NCBI RefSeq assembly: GCF_007830115.1
Contig: NZ_VLKP01000004.1
Span: forward strand, 124,001 to 188,000
Length of the DNA stretch: 64,000 nucleotides
DNA from: Aerolutibacter ruishenii
Lineage (GTDB): Bacteria; Pseudomonadota; Gammaproteobacteria; Xanthomonadales; Xanthomonadaceae
Direction of reading: 5' to 3'
The notes under the pieces are model-generated. The model saw nothing but the letters and a program-made list of their open reading frames with translations. It made no database searches and was not told where the DNA came from. Of the stretch, positions 17,125 to 25,772 are shown piece by piece (position 1 is the first letter of the stretch; every line of letters starts with the position of its first letter). Position numbers and translations under genes: made by a program.

Positions 17125-19021
17125 GACGTGCCCCCTCGTCGTCCACCTTTGTGAGCACCACGCGGATCGGGCCACTGTAGGGTTCGATGAACTCGACCGT
17201 GACCGACTTGCGCTCCCCCTCGGTCAGCTGCACTGATGGTGTCTTAGCGCACCGGTGACCGTTGAGCGTCACGATATCGAGCGGTTCGTCGCTTACCGCA
17301 CCGATCAGAAGATCTTCCAGTCTCGCCAGTGCGGATTCCGTCGGTTCTAGGCTGATGACCCGAGTGTTTGCCTGCGCTGGATCAACTAAATGGCTGCGGA
17401 GCGAGCGGAACGTGATCGTCTTTCCGCCACGTCCACCTTGCATTCCTCGGCCACCACCAGGGCGTGTACCTGTTGTCTGTCCACTGCCCGCGCCCTTCGG
17501 CTTGCGCCCACCAGCCGATCCGCTTTCCCCAACCGGACCGCTGCCGGCCGGCGGCATGGAAGTGGTCTTTGTCCGAATCTTGATGCGTTCGGGGTTTGTT
17601 TGACTGTTCGCTGGGTCCGGAATCTCGGTGCCGGTCTCGGGTGACGAGAAAAACCTGTTCATTTCTTCAAGCAGCATCTCGGCCTCTGGAGGGGTGGAGG
17701 TCTGCTCCTTGACGACATCTCTCAACCACTTCCCCAGTTTCTTCATGGCTGCCCGTGCCTGATCCCGCGCTCGCGGGTCATCAAGTCGGTCGGCGGAAAG
17801 CTCGTCGTGACGGGGATTTTCCAACTCACGAAGATGCCCGCTCGTCGCGACGTCCAGCGGTTCGACCACACCGACGAAGTCACGCGACAGGCTGAAGCGT
17901 GCCAGCGGATGGCCAAAGTGCCTCAGGTTGTCGGTCAGATACATTCCATTGCGCAGGAAGCCGATCTTCCGGGGAAGGCCGGCGCCTTCCAGCAGGCGGA
18001 ATCTGAATACTCCGACGTCCTTGAATGTCTGTTGAAAGGTCTTGGTCTCGGGTGCGGTGAGCGCTTGGTACATGGCCGAAGCAAAAGACAGTTCGGACGA
18101 AGAGCCGGTGCCCTCAGCGGCTTTGTGAATCGCATCGTGCTCGAACAGTGATCCGAGCGTGTCCTTCGTAATCGTTATGGGCTCGCTGCCTTCCCGGACA
18201 ACCTCAAATGAGACCGTGCCCTCGTGCACCGCTGCGAAAAAATTTCGGACCAGTGATTCCGCCATCTGCCATTCCCAGCCTCCCTGATGCTGGAAGGCGA
18301 GGGACGCAACCGTCGTGCCGGTTTCAGTGCGATGCAGCCATTCCGGAAGTAGCTTGGGAGTCTCCACGGCTTGGAAGTCCGCGTGGCCGCAGTAACCGAT
18401 ACCGCGCTTTTCGTCGCTCCGATGGTCGGTATGCGAGACGAGAATTGCCTTGCCTTGCGCGAGATAACGTTGGCTCGTGCCCTGTTTATACAGGGTCGAG
18501 TAAACGACTGTCCGGAGCTGCGACACCGCGAACGCGGCGTTCTTGCCGATTCCGAAAGAACCGCCTGCATCCGTACTGCTCTTCTGGCTGACTCCAGACC
18601 CTTTGATCAGGGCGTGGAAAGGTGTGCCCGCTTCAGAAGGGCCGATCAGCCCCGTGGTTCCGTAGTCTTCGACGGTCAGAACGCTGATGAGCGGCTTACG
18701 GATGGCATCACAGGCAAGCTCGAAGAAAAGCGTGTCTTTGCGTATTTTTCGGTCTTTGGACCTGGAGAGGCATGCATCCAAGGTCTGTTGCAGCGCTGCT
18801 ACCTCGGGGATGGATTCTCGTGCGACCATTTGCTGGCGGAACACCATCCGGATGGGCTGATGCGAACCCTCGGGCGTCTTAAGGCAGGCATCGAGACTGT
18901 TCTGTGCGCTCTCGCGGGCGAGGCCCGGATACGGTGAGCCTTTGAATGTCTCGATTCCCGCATGGCCTAGTCCTTCCTCTTCCTGTCCTTCGTTGGTCAG
19001 GAACCTCCATTCGAGCCGCAT
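17114..19021 (-). CDS. GHKL-type ATPase of the restriction island
   Basis: 635 residues. The N-terminal 300 residues carry a GHKL (gyrase/Hsp90/histidine kinase/MutL) ATP-binding fold: N-box with Glu37 and Asn41 in RESAQNSLDA, the second motif VEDYGTTGL (Asp119, Gly121) and the glycine lid GGSFGIGK (153-160). The presence of a catalytic Glu suggests true ATP hydrolysis, as in MutL, Hsp90 and MORC-like proteins. No His-kinase dimerisation helix is visible. A disordered Gly/Ser/Arg-rich linker (about 470-530) leads to a C-terminal beta-rich domain. MORC-like GHKL ATPases are known to accompany bacterial restriction systems, which fits this operon 53 bp downstream of an EcoRII-type nuclease. AGGGGAG precedes the ATG. 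Confidence 0.85.
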   Translation of the reverse strand: MRLEWRFLTNEGQEEEGLGHAGIETFKGSPYPGLARESAQNSLDACLKTPEGSHQPIRMVFRQQMVARESIPEVAALQQTLDACLSRSKDRKIRKDTLFFELACDAIRKPLISVLTVEDYGTTGLIGPSEAGTPFHALIKGSGVSQKSSTDAGGSFGIGKNAAFAVSQLRTVVYSTLYKQGTSQRYLAQGKAILVSHTDHRSDEKRGIGYCGHADFQAVETPKLLPEWLHRTETGTTVASLAFQHQGGWEWQMAESLVRNFFAAVHEGTVSFEVVREGSEPITITKDTLGSLFEHDAIHKAAEGTGSSSELSFASAMYQALTAPETKTFQQTFKDVGVFRFRLLEGAGLPRKIGFLRNGMYLTDNLRHFGHPLARFSLSRDFVGVVEPLDVATSGHLRELENPRHDELSADRLDDPRARDQARAAMKKLGKWLRDVVKEQTSTPPEAEMLLEEMNRFFSSPETGTEIPDPANSQTNPERIKIRTKTTSMPPAGSGPVGESGSAGGRKPKGAGSGQTTGTRPGGGRGMQGGRGGKTITFRSLRSHLVDPAQANTRVISLEPTESALARLEDLLIGAVSDEPLDIVTLNGHRCAKTPSVQLTEGERKSVTVEFIEPYSGPIRVVLTKVDDEGARHAD

Positions 19022-19074
19022 TGTTAAAACTCCCCTGTTCGCGCGGTTTCAGACAGTAATTTCGCTGGATGCTG

Positions 19075-20451
19075 TCATTTCATGCCCAGCAACAGAAACG
19101 GTCGGTTGCGACGGATCTCGCCGTCAAAAAAATCCCTGAAAGACATGACGTTGGGCTGTCCCTTGTAGTGCGCTTCGTCGCTCGTCTTGAGTGTTTCCGG
19201 AACGACAAGCCGGATTCCGGATGCAGCCATCTCACGGATTGAATTCGCAGCCACTCGGTCGTCGACGGTCGCGAGGAAAACCTCACAATTCAGCTTCTCG
19301 CTCGAGACCTGCTTCCATCGTTCGCGTAATGTGGTCTTCGCCGACAAGACAAGTGCTTCTGCGTATCCGCGCTTTCTGCTTCGCAATACGTGCAAGTCGG
19401 GTAAGACAAAATCGGGACGCCGACCCCCGGTGACAGCCTGTTCGACAAAGCGAATACGGCCAGCCGTCAAACTGGCAGCAATGTGATGCTCAAAGGAGCG
19501 GCCCGCACGGGTTTTGCGTTGCTGGCTGGCGCTGAGGAGGACTTGGTCGAGCTCAGGGTATCGCTGGATCAGTCCGGTAGGTAGATCATTGCTGCCGTGC
19601 AGGATCGACAGAAGTTCTGAGGTGCGTCTGCGCAGCTCGTGATGCCGGTACAGTCGATACTCGATCTCCCGGCTTATTTCCATGATTGCATCGCCTGGAG
19701 TCGCGATAACCCACGGGTCGAACGTTGATAATCGATGGGTAGCCAGCCACTCATTTCTTGCCCGCTCCGCGATTATTGAGGGGTTGGGGATCGTGGCGTA
19801 CTTCGCGACGAGGGCATCAATAGTTCCACCCCGGATAGCAGAACGAAACTCTTCGATGAGCTCATTCAATTCATCCGAGGTGCTTGTGGCGTAATCATGG
19901 AATTTTGAGGGCGCAAATATGGCGTAGTGGAAACTGGCGTCGAGATCGAAAACTGTTTCAAGGAGCTCTGCTTCTTCGGATGCAGAGTCAATAACTACCG
20001 CCCAATAGTTCATGTCTTCCGACGACGTCTTGAAGCGACCCATGAGAAGCAGGGACGCAGGCGTGAGTTCCTTGAACAGCGAACGTGCAACTCTAGTGAT
20101 GTGTACTTCTGCGCCTTTATTGCTGAAGTGTCGGATCTGGGATCGCGTGATCTCACCAGTTTGTGGCCATAGAATTCCGACCTCGGCATGGAAGATGTGG
20201 GGTTTGGCTGGGTTGTCGGCCTTCAGCGTGGGAAGAAACTCGGCATCTCGTATAGGACGAGGAACGTAAAAACCCGCTTGGTTGCTCCCCCCGGAAGTCC
20301 ACGACGTATCATTTCGCGAGAGCTTTTTGATAAAGAGTGATTCGCTCTCCGGGACTAGCGCCTGAATCTTCCACCACAGGGGAGTGCCGTCGGCGGCCTC
20401 TTCCGCTACTCGCGATCCGCCTTCCAGTTCAAGCTCCGTTTGTTCTGTCAT
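19075..20451 (-). CDS. EcoRII-type restriction endonuclease
   Basis: 458 residues, somewhat longer than EcoRII (about 400). The N-terminal part (about 25-170) matches the EcoRII effector DNA-binding domain, for example KLSRNDTSWTSGG followed by QAGFYVPR. The C-terminal nuclease carries a PD-(D/E)XK core with Glu321 (GRSFEHHIA), Asp347 (RRPDFVLP) and Lys372 (LSAKTTLRERW). EcoRII is a type IIE enzyme that needs two sites to cut CCWGG. The adjacent methyltransferase is a close Dcm relative, so CCWGG is the expected target (inference). It overlaps the vsr gene by 23 bases. GC content is clearly below that of the flanking chromosome. Confidence 0.9.
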   Translation of the reverse strand: MTEQTELELEGGSRVAEEAADGTPLWWKIQALVPESESLFIKKLSRNDTSWTSGGSNQAGFYVPRPIRDAEFLPTLKADNPAKPHIFHAEVGILWPQTGEITRSQIRHFSNKGAEVHITRVARSLFKELTPASLLLMGRFKTSSEDMNYWAVVIDSASEEAELLETVFDLDASFHYAIFAPSKFHDYATSTSDELNELIEEFRSAIRGGTIDALVAKYATIPNPSIIAERARNEWLATHRLSTFDPWVIATPGDAIMEISREIEYRLYRHHELRRRTSELLSILHGSNDLPTGLIQRYPELDQVLLSASQQRKTRAGRSFEHHIAASLTAGRIRFVEQAVTGGRRPDFVLPDLHVLRSRKRGYAEALVLSAKTTLRERWKQVSSEKLNCEVFLATVDDRVAANSIREMAASGIRLVVPETLKTSDEAHYKGQPNVMSFRDFFDGEIRRNRPFLLLGMK

Positions 20452-20878
20452 CCAATTCCCCTGATCGAATACGTTGTGCCAAGTTGGCTATAGCGTTGAT
20501 CCGTTCTTGCGACGAGGCGCCTCTGAGCTCGCATTCCCAAAGAGTCTCAGTCATCCAGCCCAGAGATTCCAGTCGTTTGGCAACCCGTGCGTCGCGCTCG
20601 CGGTTGGCCTCGATCTTCGCCTTCCAGAAATCGCTTCGCGTCTTGGGCAGCCGGAAAAGATGGCAGTCATGCCCATGCCAGAAACACCCATGTACGAAGA
20701 CAACCGTCCGGTACTTCGGCAACACGATATCCGGTCGCCCAGGCAGTCCGGCGCCCCCCAGCCGGTAACGGAAACCCAGCGCGTGCAATCCGCGCCGGAC
20801 CTCCAACTCGATCTTTGTGTCCTTCCCCTTGATTCGCGACATCAGCGCGGAGCGCTGCTCCGGGCTGATCGTGTCCAT
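20429..20878 (-). CDS. vsr: Very short patch repair endonuclease Vsr
   Basis: 149 residues, close to E. coli Vsr. It nicks next to T:G mismatches that arise when 5-methylcytosine in the methylated target deaminates. All key residues are visible: Asp50 (GRPDIVLP), His63 and His68 in FVHGCFWHGHDC, and zinc ligands Cys65, His70, Cys72 and Cys116. I chose the ATG at MDTISPEQ; an upstream TTG would overlap the methyltransferase stop but sits too close to the ribosome site. It lies 4 bp after dcm, the same dcm-vsr partnership seen in E. coli, and overlaps the endonuclease gene. Confidence 0.93.
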   Translation of the reverse strand: MDTISPEQRSALMSRIKGKDTKIELEVRRGLHALGFRYRLGGAGLPGRPDIVLPKYRTVVFVHGCFWHGHDCHLFRLPKTRSDFWKAKIEANRERDARVAKRLESLGWMTETLWECELRGASSQERINAIANLAQRIRSGELDDRTNGA

Positions 20879-20882
20879 CGCG

Positions 20883-22121
20883 TCAGGCAACCTTCCGGGC
20901 CGGAGCGGCCTCCGTGCCGATCTGATCCAGCAGCGGCACCATCAGGCGCGCGACGGATGCAATCACCGGCACAACCACCGAGTTTCCGAACTGCTTGTAG
21001 GCCCGGGTATCCGACACCGGAATCCGGAACGTGTCGCCGTAACCCATGAGCCGGGCGCACTCGCGTGGTGTGAGGCGGCGGGGGTTCTTGCGGGCCCCAC
21101 GGGAAACGAGGATTTCCGAGCCATCCTTGTAATAGCGGGCGGAAAGGGTCCGGGCGACATCTTTTTTCGTCACCAGCCCGAAGCCGAACCCGTTGCCTTT
21201 CTCGCGGTGTTTCGCCGCGTAGTTCTGCAGGTACGCCCATAGCTTGTCCGAAAGGACGTACTTGTCGCTGACTCTGCCCTTCGCTCCTTCAAGGCAATGC
21301 CACTCCGGCGGCTCGGTGCCATCTTCCCGGTGCAGGATGGAGTCAAGCTTCGGGCCATCCTCCAGCGCGGGCAGGTTCAGATCCGCCCAATCGAAGGGCA
21401 CGTCCTCCCGGAAGCCGACGATCATGATGCGCTCGCGGTGCTGCGGGACGAAATGCTTGCCGTTGATGACCTTCGTGTGCACCCGGTAGCCGAGTTCGTT
21501 CTGCAGAACGTCGACGATGGTCGAGAAGGTGCGGCCCTTGTCGTGGCTCACCAGGTTCTTGACGTTCTCCAGCAGGAACGCCTTGGGTCGCTTCGCGGCA
21601 ATGATCCGGGCCACGTCGAAGAACAGCGTGCCTTGGGTCTTGTCTGCAAAACCGTGAGGACGCCCGAGGGCGTTCTTCTTGGAGACTCCTGCGATCGAGA
21701 AAGGCTGGCAGGGAAAGCCGGCGAGCAGCACGTCGTGGTCCGGGACGTCGTCCTCATGAACGGCGGTGATGTCTCCGGCGAATGAGTGCTCGGGACCGTC
21801 ATGGAAATTCGCAGCGTAGGTCTTGCGGGCGTAAGCGTCCCACTCGCTGGTGAAGACGCAGCGCCCGCCGAGCTTCTCGAACGGGAGTCGGATACCTCCG
21901 ATGCCCGCGAACAGGTCGATGAAGCGGAATGCCGCTTCGCCCGTAGGCGCCTCACCCAAGGGAAGCAGGCGCTGGCGGATAGCGTCGGCGATGTAGGGTT
22001 TCGGTTCGGTCTCACGGAGGTGCCAGCGGCGGACGGTCTTCGGATCGACTCCGAGTGCGAAAGCCACTTCCTTGGGCGAGTAGCGCGTCAGCGCGAGGTC
22101 GATCAGTTCGTACGTATCCAT
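20883..22121 (-). CDS. dcm: Dcm/M.EcoRII-type DNA cytosine-5 methyltransferase with N-terminal HTH
   Basis: 412 residues. An N-terminal helix-turn-helix (about 14-45, [20 protein letters not shown]) precedes a full C5-methyltransferase. Cofactor motif I is [12 protein letters not shown], the catalytic Cys138 lies in GFPCQPFS, and Glu185 in LLENVKN. The target-recognition and C-terminal blocks ([20 protein letters not shown]) align closely with E. coli Dcm, so CCWGG methylation is expected. Related enzymes such as M.SsoII use the N-terminal HTH to repress their own operon; a matching inverted repeat lies 21 bp upstream of the start. GGAG fixes the start at MDTYELID. It protects the host from the co-encoded EcoRII-like nuclease. 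Confidence 0.94.
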   Translation of the reverse strand: MDTYELIDLALTRYSPKEVAFALGVDPKTVRRWHLRETEPKPYIADAIRQRLLPLGEAPTGEAAFRFIDLFAGIGGIRLPFEKLGGRCVFTSEWDAYARKTYAANFHDGPEHSFAGDITAVHEDDVPDHDVLLAGFPCQPFSIAGVSKKNALGRPHGFADKTQGTLFFDVARIIAAKRPKAFLLENVKNLVSHDKGRTFSTIVDVLQNELGYRVHTKVINGKHFVPQHRERIMIVGFREDVPFDWADLNLPALEDGPKLDSILHREDGTEPPEWHCLEGAKGRVSDKYVLSDKLWAYLQNYAAKHREKGNGFGFGLVTKKDVARTLSARYYKDGSEILVSRGARKNPRRLTPRECARLMGYGDTFRIPVSDTRAYKQFGNSVVVPVIASVARLMVPLLDQIGTEAAPARKVA

Positions 22122-22141
22122 GCTGGCTCCGGGACGGTGTG

Positions 22142-22156
22142 TGGACAGTATGTCCA
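22142..22156. promoter_or_regulatory. M.SsoII-like operator upstream of dcm
   Basis: TGGACA-GTA-TGTCCA is a perfect 6-bp inverted repeat with a 3-bp spacer, 21 bp upstream of the dcm ATG. Its core GGACA-N3-TGTCC is, to my knowledge, the same as the operator bound by the N-terminal HTH of M.SsoII and M.Ecl18kI. The methyltransferase encoded here also has an N-terminal HTH, so autoregulation of the operon is likely. Confidence 0.6.
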
Positions 22157-22433
22157 ATCGTGTCCCATGGTGGAAGGTGGTCGACGTGCTCTCCCGGCGG
22201 TTCGGGGACAACACTCGCAACCAGTCTCCCTATTGGAGTCGCGTGAGGTGAGACCGGGGAGGATTCGTGACTTCGCCCGTGGCCCTGAGGCCCGGGCCCC
22301 GGTCTCCGATCTGCGACAATGCTCTCCGCTCCGATCGCCCGTAGCGATCACCCCCGCCACACGGACGACGGCGGAGCAAGGACGCATCCGGCCCCGCCGG
22401 TGCACATACACACGGAAAACATTGGAGGTTGTT
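22157..22433. other. Divergent intergenic region between dcm and the 160-residue gene
   Basis: Beyond the operator this stretch has no supported gene. It must hold the dcm promoter on one strand and the promoter of the following plus-strand gene on the other, but no convincing -35/-10 pair stands out. It also marks the right border of the lower-GC island. Confidence 0.5.
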
Positions 22434-22916
22434 GTGTCAGTCAATCGCATCACGCTGGTCATTACCCCGGAACAGCGCCAGGCCGCCGCGGCGGGCGTCG
22501 CGCAGGTCAAGGCGGCGCTGCCGGCGCTGGCCAAGCTGCAGCCGGGCGAGCTTCGCGAGCTGCACGGGTTTGGCGCCAAGAACGAGGTCTTCGGCCGCGG
22601 CATCCTGCGGGCGCTGCAGGCGCACCCGCACATCGTGCCGGCCACGCTGGACGTGGCGGGCGCGCAGGCCGACCTGGACGCGCTCGACGCCCTGCGTCCG
22701 CTGCTGGAGGCGGTGCGCCTGTTGCACGCGGAGCTGGAGGACACGGTGGCGCTGCTCGGCCACGACGTCATGGACTTCGCCTACGACGGGTACCAGCAGC
22801 TCAAGCTGGTCGGCAGCGCGGACAGCGGGCTGGATGACATGCGCGGCGACATCGGGGCGCAGTTCAACCGTCGCCGCCGACCCGCGCTGACGCCGGAGCC
22901 GGTGCCGGCGGGCTGA
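22434..22916 (+). CDS. Conserved small protein of unknown function, GTG start
   Basis: 160 residues, mostly helical, with no signal peptide. The GTG start (MSVNRITLVI) is fixed by GGAGG five bases upstream. I recognise the general type (small cytoplasmic proteins recurring in Stenotrophomonas-like genomes) but can give no function. Its last third contains LLGHDVMDFAYDGYQQLKLVG, which resembles AVGSDVMAVAFDKHIELERAG in the 151-residue protein encoded at 29995. Both genes border GGGGTC-N3-GACCCC palindromes. A terminator follows directly. Confidence 0.75.
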   Translation: MSVNRITLVITPEQRQAAAAGVAQVKAALPALAKLQPGELRELHGFGAKNEVFGRGILRALQAHPHIVPATLDVAGAQADLDALDALRPLLEAVRLLHAELEDTVALLGHDVMDFAYDGYQQLKLVGSADSGLDDMRGDIGAQFNRRRRPALTPEPVPAG

Positions 22917-22934
22917 GGCACCGCGTCGTAACCC

Positions 22935-22959
22935 AAAGCCGCCTTCGGGCGGCTTTTTT
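22935..22959 (+). terminator. Intrinsic terminator
   Basis: GCCGCC (22938-22943), a TTCG tetraloop and GGCGGC (22948-22953), followed by six T residues, make a textbook rho-independent terminator 19 bp after the stop of the plus-strand gene. Confidence 0.92.
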
Positions 22960-22982
22960 GTGTTGGGTCGGTGAGTGTCCAG

Positions 22983-23129
22983 ATGGGATCCGCTACCCCA
23001 TCACATGGGGTTGGCGACTGCCTCGATGGGGTCCGCGACCCCATTACATGGGGCTAGCGACTGCATCGATGGGGTTCGTGACCCCATTGCATGGGGTCGG
23101 CGACTGGCTCATTGGATTCCGCGACCCCA
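22983..23129. repeat. 43-bp tandem repeat built on GGGGTC-N3-GACCCC palindromes
   Basis: Copies begin at 22983, 23026, 23069 and (partial) 23112, exactly 43 bp apart. Each unit opens with a degenerate or perfect hairpin of the form ATGGGGTC-CGC-GACCCCAT, followed by a second ATGGGG-half and a GCGACTGC spacer. The array is intergenic, between a terminator and the 3' end of the NERD gene. Copies differ by scattered substitutions that often keep the pairing. Confidence 0.85.
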
Positions 23130-23241
23130 GCGGCTTCACCTTCGAGAATCCGGAGCCCACACCGGGTCCAGTCCCGCCCGGCGTTTCTCCCGAATCCCCC
23201 AGCGCCGCGTTGCGCCACAACCTGCGCTCGCAAGCAAGTAT

Positions 23242-24132
23242 TCAAGGGAGCGCAGGGAATCGTGTCGCGAGTGCTTGGGCGATCAGTGCGCGCTTTGCGG
23301 CTGGCAGGACTGGCTCCCCATAGGCGAACCATTCATACCCGCGTCCCATCGGGGTGAACACGAACACGTCCGCCGTCCTGGCCGCCTCGTTCTTCTCCAC
23401 GAACCAACCTGGCACCGAGACGGCGGGATCGACCCGAATGGCCTCGCCGAGCGACTCCCGGAGGTAGCGGGCCAGCCATTGCGCCTGTTGCCGAGACTGT
23501 TCCAATGGCTTCCGGGTGCTGAAATCGCTGAAGGCCAGTGAGGCGCCGTCGAACAGGACTTTCGCCGGCTCGCCCTCCTTGCGCACCTTCGGTTTGCGAA
23601 ACGACTTGGTCTCCACCGCGAATACCCCCTTCGGCGCGATGACCACGTGGTCGATGTTGAAGCCTTCGCAAGGCAAGTCGTGGATGACGGTGCATCCATG
23701 CGCAATGAGCCTGTTCAACTGCATGCCGGTGACGCGCTCAGCCACCAGGCCGTCGCGAACCCGGTCGCGGGCGTGCAGGTTCCGGATGTACTCGCGCAGG
23801 CCGTAGCCGAAGAGCGCCACGCCACCGACCAGGAACAACCATTCGTGGAATCCCCAGCGCACGGATGACCAGTCAATGCGTGCACCTGCCCAGGTCATGA
23901 ACATCAGGGGAAGGGCCATGTACATCAGCATCACCCCGGACATCATGTCGAATTCATGGTCAGCCACTTTGGTCATGAGTTGCTGCCCGGGCACGTGGCC
24001 GAGTTGTTTCGACGCCAGCGGTGACAGACGGTCTCGACGCTTCTTGAGTGCTTTGTAGGAAAGGGCCAGGATCAGCGCCAGCACGGACGAAATAAGGAAC
24101 GGTAGCAAGCCAGCGAAGGTCATCCACTGCAT
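23242..24132 (-). CDS. NERD-domain integral membrane protein
   Basis: 296 residues. Three hydrophobic segments (about 6-27, 55-77 and 90-108) anchor a cytoplasmic C-terminal NERD (nuclease-related) domain around residues 125-235. Its hallmarks are GCTVIHDLPCEGFNIDHVV followed by GVFAVETKSF, with the Asp, Glu and Lys expected in the PD-(D/E)XK-like core. NERD proteins are thought to process nucleic acid, but their roles are poorly known. MQWMTFAG is chosen as start, with GGGAG upstream. It stands alone between a repeat array and a SnoaL-like gene on the same strand. Confidence 0.85.
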   Translation of the reverse strand: MQWMTFAGLLPFLISSVLALILALSYKALKKRRDRLSPLASKQLGHVPGQQLMTKVADHEFDMMSGVMLMYMALPLMFMTWAGARIDWSSVRWGFHEWLFLVGGVALFGYGLREYIRNLHARDRVRDGLVAERVTGMQLNRLIAHGCTVIHDLPCEGFNIDHVVIAPKGVFAVETKSFRKPKVRKEGEPAKVLFDGASLAFSDFSTRKPLEQSRQQAQWLARYLRESLGEAIRVDPAVSVPGWFVEKNEAARTADVFVFTPMGRGYEWFAYGEPVLPAAKRALIAQALATRFPALP

Positions 24133-24277
24133 GGGGGCACTCCCGTGTTCGATCCTTGGTCTGCCGTAGGTTAGCCGGTACCCACCCCACACGGGCAGAC
24201 GAGGCGAGGCTAGCGCCTCCTTTTCCTCCACGTCGTGGCGAAGATCGGCGCGCCCTTGGACGCTGTATCGGCCTGGG

Positions 24278-24826
24278 TCAGGGAGCACCAGCAGAAGCGC
24301 TTCCCCCGGTCGCCGACGGCGCTGCCGGGGTCGCCAACAAGCCCAGCTGGCGCCTCAGCCCAAGCGAATCGGCGCATGTCCATTCCTCAGCAATTTGCCC
24401 ATCCGCCATTCGGAACAGCGTGGTGCCCGTGATCTGCACCGCGCGACCAGTGGCCGGAATGCCATTGCCGGTACCGGTGTTGGTCCCGCGCGCCGTCCAG
24501 CGCACCGCCACCATGTCCTGCTCGGCCACCTGCTTATCGACCGTGATCTTCAGGTCCGGAAACGCCTTGCGCCATCCCTTGGCTTCGGCCATGCCATCGG
24601 CATGGGTAAAGGTGGCCCGGCCACCGTGGCCCACGAAGTCGGCGCTGTATGGCACTTCGAATCGGCCCTGGTTGAGACCCTCCTTGTACACCCGGCGGGT
24701 GATCGACTTGTTGAGTTCCAGCGACTCAGCGCGAACGCCGTCGGACGCATTCGCCCCGCAAGGAAGTACGCCGGTGAGGGCGACGCTGGTGGCTACCGCG
24801 GACAGCAGGATGTTGTACGTTTTCAT
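24278..24826 (-). CDS. Exported SnoaL-like (NTF2-fold) protein
   Basis: 182 residues with an N-terminal signal peptide (about 1-27, ending GANASDG). The mature part has the SnoaL/ester-cyclase pattern of NTF2-fold proteins: a helix with KSITRRVYKEGL, YSADFVGHGG, FPDLKITVDKQVAEQDMVAVRWTARGTN and IAEEWTCAD near the end. Such proteins bind or convert small hydrophobic ligands; no substrate can be assigned. GGGAG sits seven bases before the ATG. It lies downstream of the LytTR regulator gene on the same strand with a gap of about 180 bp. Confidence 0.8.
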   Translation of the reverse strand: MKTYNILLSAVATSVALTGVLPCGANASDGVRAESLELNKSITRRVYKEGLNQGRFEVPYSADFVGHGGRATFTHADGMAEAKGWRKAFPDLKITVDKQVAEQDMVAVRWTARGTNTGTGNGIPATGRAVQITGTTLFRMADGQIAEEWTCADSLGLRRQLGLLATPAAPSATGGSASAGAP

Positions 24827-25010
24827 GATCAGCTCCCAAACGCATGAGTGCGTGCTGCGGATGATCAGCTGCCGTTCGGCCGCTGACAGCCCTGTGGTGG
24901 CAGGCGGACGCGGCGGTGGGAGGAGTGGAGGCTGCGAAGTGACGGGAGCGTGTCGGAGGATCGCGGCCTGCTGTCTGGCGCGCGGAAAGCCAGGCGTGCC
25001 GTAGCAGCGC

Positions 25011-25772
25011 TCAGCCAAGCAACACGTCGAGCGCCACGCGATAGCGGCGGCTGCCGTTGACCTGCGCGCCATTCTTGAGCAGCACGACGAAGTCACCATT
25101 GAACAGCGGCTGCACTTCGCGAATCTGGGCAATGCTGACGAACGCCGCCCGCGAAACCCGGACGAAGCGTTGGGGGTCCAGGCGGGACTCAAGGCTGGCC
25201 ATCGTCTCGCGCAGCCGGTGCTGTTTGGTGCTGGTGTGGACCTCGACGTAGTTCCCTGCGGCAACGATGCGGTCGACCTCGTCGATGTCGAGCAACCGCA
25301 CGCGCCCGTCTGAGCGGATGGCGAGTCGCGCAGGGTACCGCTTCAGCTCTCCTCGATCGATTGACTTCAACGCCTCGGAAACGCGGCGGACGAAGTTGTC
25401 ATCAGGCTGGGCCAGGTGGGCGCGAGCGCGCTGCAGGGCACGGTGAAAGCGCTCCGGATCGATCGGCTTCAGCACGTAGTCGAGCGCTTGCGCATCGAAC
25501 GCCCGCACCGCGTGTTGATCGAAGGCGGTCACGAACACGACGGCGGGCATGCGGTCGCTCCCGATGGCTTCAATGACGCCGAAGCCATCGAGCTCGGGCA
25601 TCTGCACATCGAGGAAGACAAGGTCGGGCGAAAGTGCGCCGATCGCCGAGACCGCGGCGGCACCGTCACCGCACTCTGCGACGACTTCGATGTCCGGCTC
25701 CTGCTGCAGAAGACGCAAGATCCCGCGGCGGGCGAGGGGTTCATCGTCAACGATCAATACGCGGAGGGTCAT
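25011..25772 (-). CDS. LytTR-family response regulator
   Basis: 253 residues. The receiver domain (1-120) has the acidic pair Asp9/Asp10, phosphoacceptor Asp55 in FLDVQMPELDG and switch Lys102 in YVLKPID. Residues about 145-250 form a LytTR DNA-binding domain (RLLDIDEVDRIVAAGNYVEVHT, later FVRVSRAAFVSI). The ATG overlaps the stop of the upstream histidine kinase gene (ATGA), so the two are a cognate pair. Regulators of this kind often control envelope or secretion genes. The target here is unknown. Confidence 0.92.
   Translation of the reverse strand: MTLRVLIVDDEPLARRGILRLLQQEPDIEVVAECGDGAAAVSAIGALSPDLVFLDVQMPELDGFGVIEAIGSDRMPAVVFVTAFDQHAVRAFDAQALDYVLKPIDPERFHRALQRARAHLAQPDDNFVRRVSEALKSIDRGELKRYPARLAIRSDGRVRLLDIDEVDRIVAAGNYVEVHTSTKQHRLRETMASLESRLDPQRFVRVSRAAFVSIAQIREVQPLFNGDFVVLLKNGAQVNGSRRYRVALDVLLG

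Noticed and set aside
15569-22121. Prophage or integrative element
   Set aside because: No integrase, transposase, tRNA or flanking direct repeat was found. The block is a single restriction operon.
22983-23129. CRISPR array
   Set aside because: The 43-bp units are contiguous tandem copies without unique spacers and there are no cas genes.
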